This document shows positions 61,966 to 64,000 of a DNA stretch of 64,000 nt, piece by piece (the stretch's first letter is position 1; every line of letters starts with the position of its first letter). The stretch is from Magicicada septendecula (Eukaryota; Arthropoda; Insecta; Hemiptera; Cicadidae). Below the pieces are notes generated by a model. The model ran no database searches. It saw only the letters and a list, made by a program, of their open reading frames with translations, and was not told where the DNA came from. The translations under genes were made by a program, and so were the position numbers. The stretch covers positions 709,552,196 to 709,616,195 of the forward strand of contig CM068367.1 of NCBI GenBank assembly GCA_034769895.1, in the 5' to 3' direction.

Positions 61966-62711
61966 CGATTTAAAAGCTTGCTGCACAAGTGGAGAGTGGT
62001 CACAAAGTATACAGAAGATGACTGAAGACTTGGAGTAACATAGTGTCATGTTCCTTTGAGTGTGTTCATAGTGTGTTGTGAAAATAGTTTTGCTTATGCT
62101 AATAATAATTTTTGAAAATAATGTATTCAAGTTAAAAAAAATGTTGACGAAAACAGTACATGGTTATCAAGAAGATTCATGTGGATCCTCTGAGAAGACA
62201 AGTTTTTGCAAAGGCTCCAGAAATATTTGAGAACAGGAGAGAAATATTTGAAGTGAAAATGAAAATATTAAAACAGCTAAAGGGCATTTCGTACCTTACA
62301 GTAAAGTAATAGAGTGCACAGCACAAACTTTACATGAAAAATCAACATAAAGGGAGCTTATGTATCCTTGTATATTTCTTATATTTGTATAATTCTTCAA
62401 ACTAGTATACAAATTTATAAATTTGTAACTGATGTGATTGTTCAGTATTTGGGCCTAGTTTTAATATGCGTGAAGCGTGAAAGAAACCTATATTGCAGTG
62501 TATGTGAGTGTATTTTTTTCTCCCACAGCATTTTCATATTATAATGTGACTTTGTTAGTTAATTAATTTTCAAATGTCCCAGTAGTATTTCGTAGAGGCC
62601 CAAGTTGTTGGTGCCAATTTTGTTATATTATATTTTTTCTGGGTATATATATTTTTGTTTACGGCCTCACGTAAGCTTTTTTTGCAATATTTATTTAATT
62701 TATATTTCTGA

Positions 62712-62717
62712 AATAAA
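62712..62717 (+). promoter_or_regulatory. Candidate poly(A) signal AATAAA
   Basis: It is followed by TGTGTATAATG and T/G-rich sequence. It would close a ~0.75-kb 3' UTR of the exon ending at 61965. Confidence 0.35.
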
Positions 62718-64000
62718 ATGTGTATAATGAATGTATGTAACTGCTGTGGTTATACTAACCTTTTAACGCCATCGATGCTCTACGTCCTTGGGATCCAATT
62801 TGTAATATAAAATATACTCTAACAAATGTGTAATTAATTTTCTTTAAATAGGTATCCATATAATTATACTACAAATTAGAACACACTTCTTTTGCTGCTC
62901 TGATTCATTAGATATTTATTCCTGCTTTTCTTATTATAATAAGTTCCCCTTTTTTTGTTTTCTATTAATTAACAAATCATTTTCCTTTTTTTAAGGTTTC
63001 AGCTCCATCTAGCTCTCGGATGCATGAAAACATTTTTATATCTCAGGGTTTTAACAATATAAAAAATCGTATTCAGTAATATTATAAATTCACCCAACAA
63101 TTATACTAATAACATACATGAATAAAAAATTTGAACATGTAGTAAATAATTGTTGTTTGTGTATGATGGTTTTATGTGAGTTCTTGTGATTATACAAAAG
63201 AAATCAGTTAGATAATTTTACAACTTAATATTACCTATTACAAATATAACATTAATAAAACAATGAAAATAATTAATTATCAGACATTAGGAATACAATT
63301 GACAAAATAAAATAAAATTAAAATTTAATTGTCTAGGCTATATCTCATAGTTCATTATTTCTCAACATGGCGCGCTGCTGTACTCCTTCTTCACCGTTAA
63401 GAAAATGACGACGCCATCTTGCTTTTTGTGGTAGGCACAATATTGAATGTTTAATAAAATTTATATGAGTTCTAAACTTTTGTTGGTTCAAATTAAGTTT
63501 GTGTCACTCACTTTTGATATCATATATTATGTTTAGAAATGTAGTCACACTAAATGTTAGTTTTTTAGTTTATATTGAAGTGTTGTGTAAAACGTTACTA
63601 CTTTGTCAATATAGTTATAAGTTTGAATGATCTCACCGAATTCAAGATGTATTACACCAGTTAGGATAATAATTTCAATTTTTCTTCTCCAGGTGGGTTG
63701 AACACAACTTGTACATTAGTTTACTGAGAATTTCTATAACTTTACTTGGCTTTTTTATTACACTCTTCTTATTTAATCTTGATTGGATTGGCAACTATTT
63801 CAATTTGTTCCTTCTTCATGGGACGCCAACATTAGACAAAGTTTTCTTCCTTGTAACAATCAATTTTAGATTCATCTATAAGAGGCCTTGGTGTATTTTT
63901 CGGTCTCAGGACTGTTTTATCTGCCTCCAGTAAACATAAGTTTTTAATATAACCTTAATTTTTCTGATTATTTTACACAATCCCATTTATGCTTTTATTT
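62718..64000. other. Right-end stretch without recognisable gene
   Basis: Short motif-free frames only. AACATGGCGCGCTGCTG and GACGACGCCATCTTG at about 63364-63425 resemble promoter-type GC patches in otherwise AT-rich DNA, without further support. Confidence 0.4.

Overview
The window is AT-rich, intron-bearing animal DNA, most likely from an arthropod with a large, repeat-dense genome. The basis for that is the mix of element families: Jockey-type LINE, mariner, Tigger/pogo, piggyBac-like, hAT, canonical Helitron and MuDR/Phantom-like MULEs. There is no bacterial-style gene packing. I cannot name the species. No tRNA, rRNA or CRISPR array was recognised.

Layout. 1-2620: a decayed Jockey retrotransposon (minus strand) split by a 531-bp piggyBac-like element. 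4031-7731, 15567-17600 and 52590-54123: copies of one composite repeat family, built from a ~300-bp terminal block plus ~160-bp tandem monomers. The first copy is a giant palindrome and the second carries a decayed C2H2 zinc-finger gene. 14264-15187: a deleted mariner. 24847-32100 (minus): a MULE-type transposase gene whose reading frame appears to join an SGNH hydrolase, a 60-bp coding minisatellite, zinc fingers, a DDE transposase core, a SWIM finger and a Ulp1-like protease. A solo LTR with perfect target duplication sits inside its SWIM finger. 35780-36570: a dimeric satellite. 36735-42752 (minus): a second, much better preserved MULE with terminal inverted repeats and spliced exons. 44539-49772: an almost intact Helitron. 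49896-50073: a near-perfect hairpin. 50270-51010: a decayed IS630/Tc1-like transposase. 57362-57990: a hAT remnant. 59142-61570: a Tigger element, possibly in an intron of a host gene with candidate exons at 58730-58834 and about 61720-61965.

Functionally the window is an accumulation of transposons, several nested, and mostly inactive. Many frame breaks fall in homopolymers, so some may be assembly errors rather than decay. The two MULEs share one architecture (zinc fingers, cysteine-rich finger, DDE core, SWIM). The first adds an N-terminal SGNH module and a C-terminal protease, and this is the most unusual object here. The long stretches 7836-14261 and 17601-24846 hold no gene I can support.
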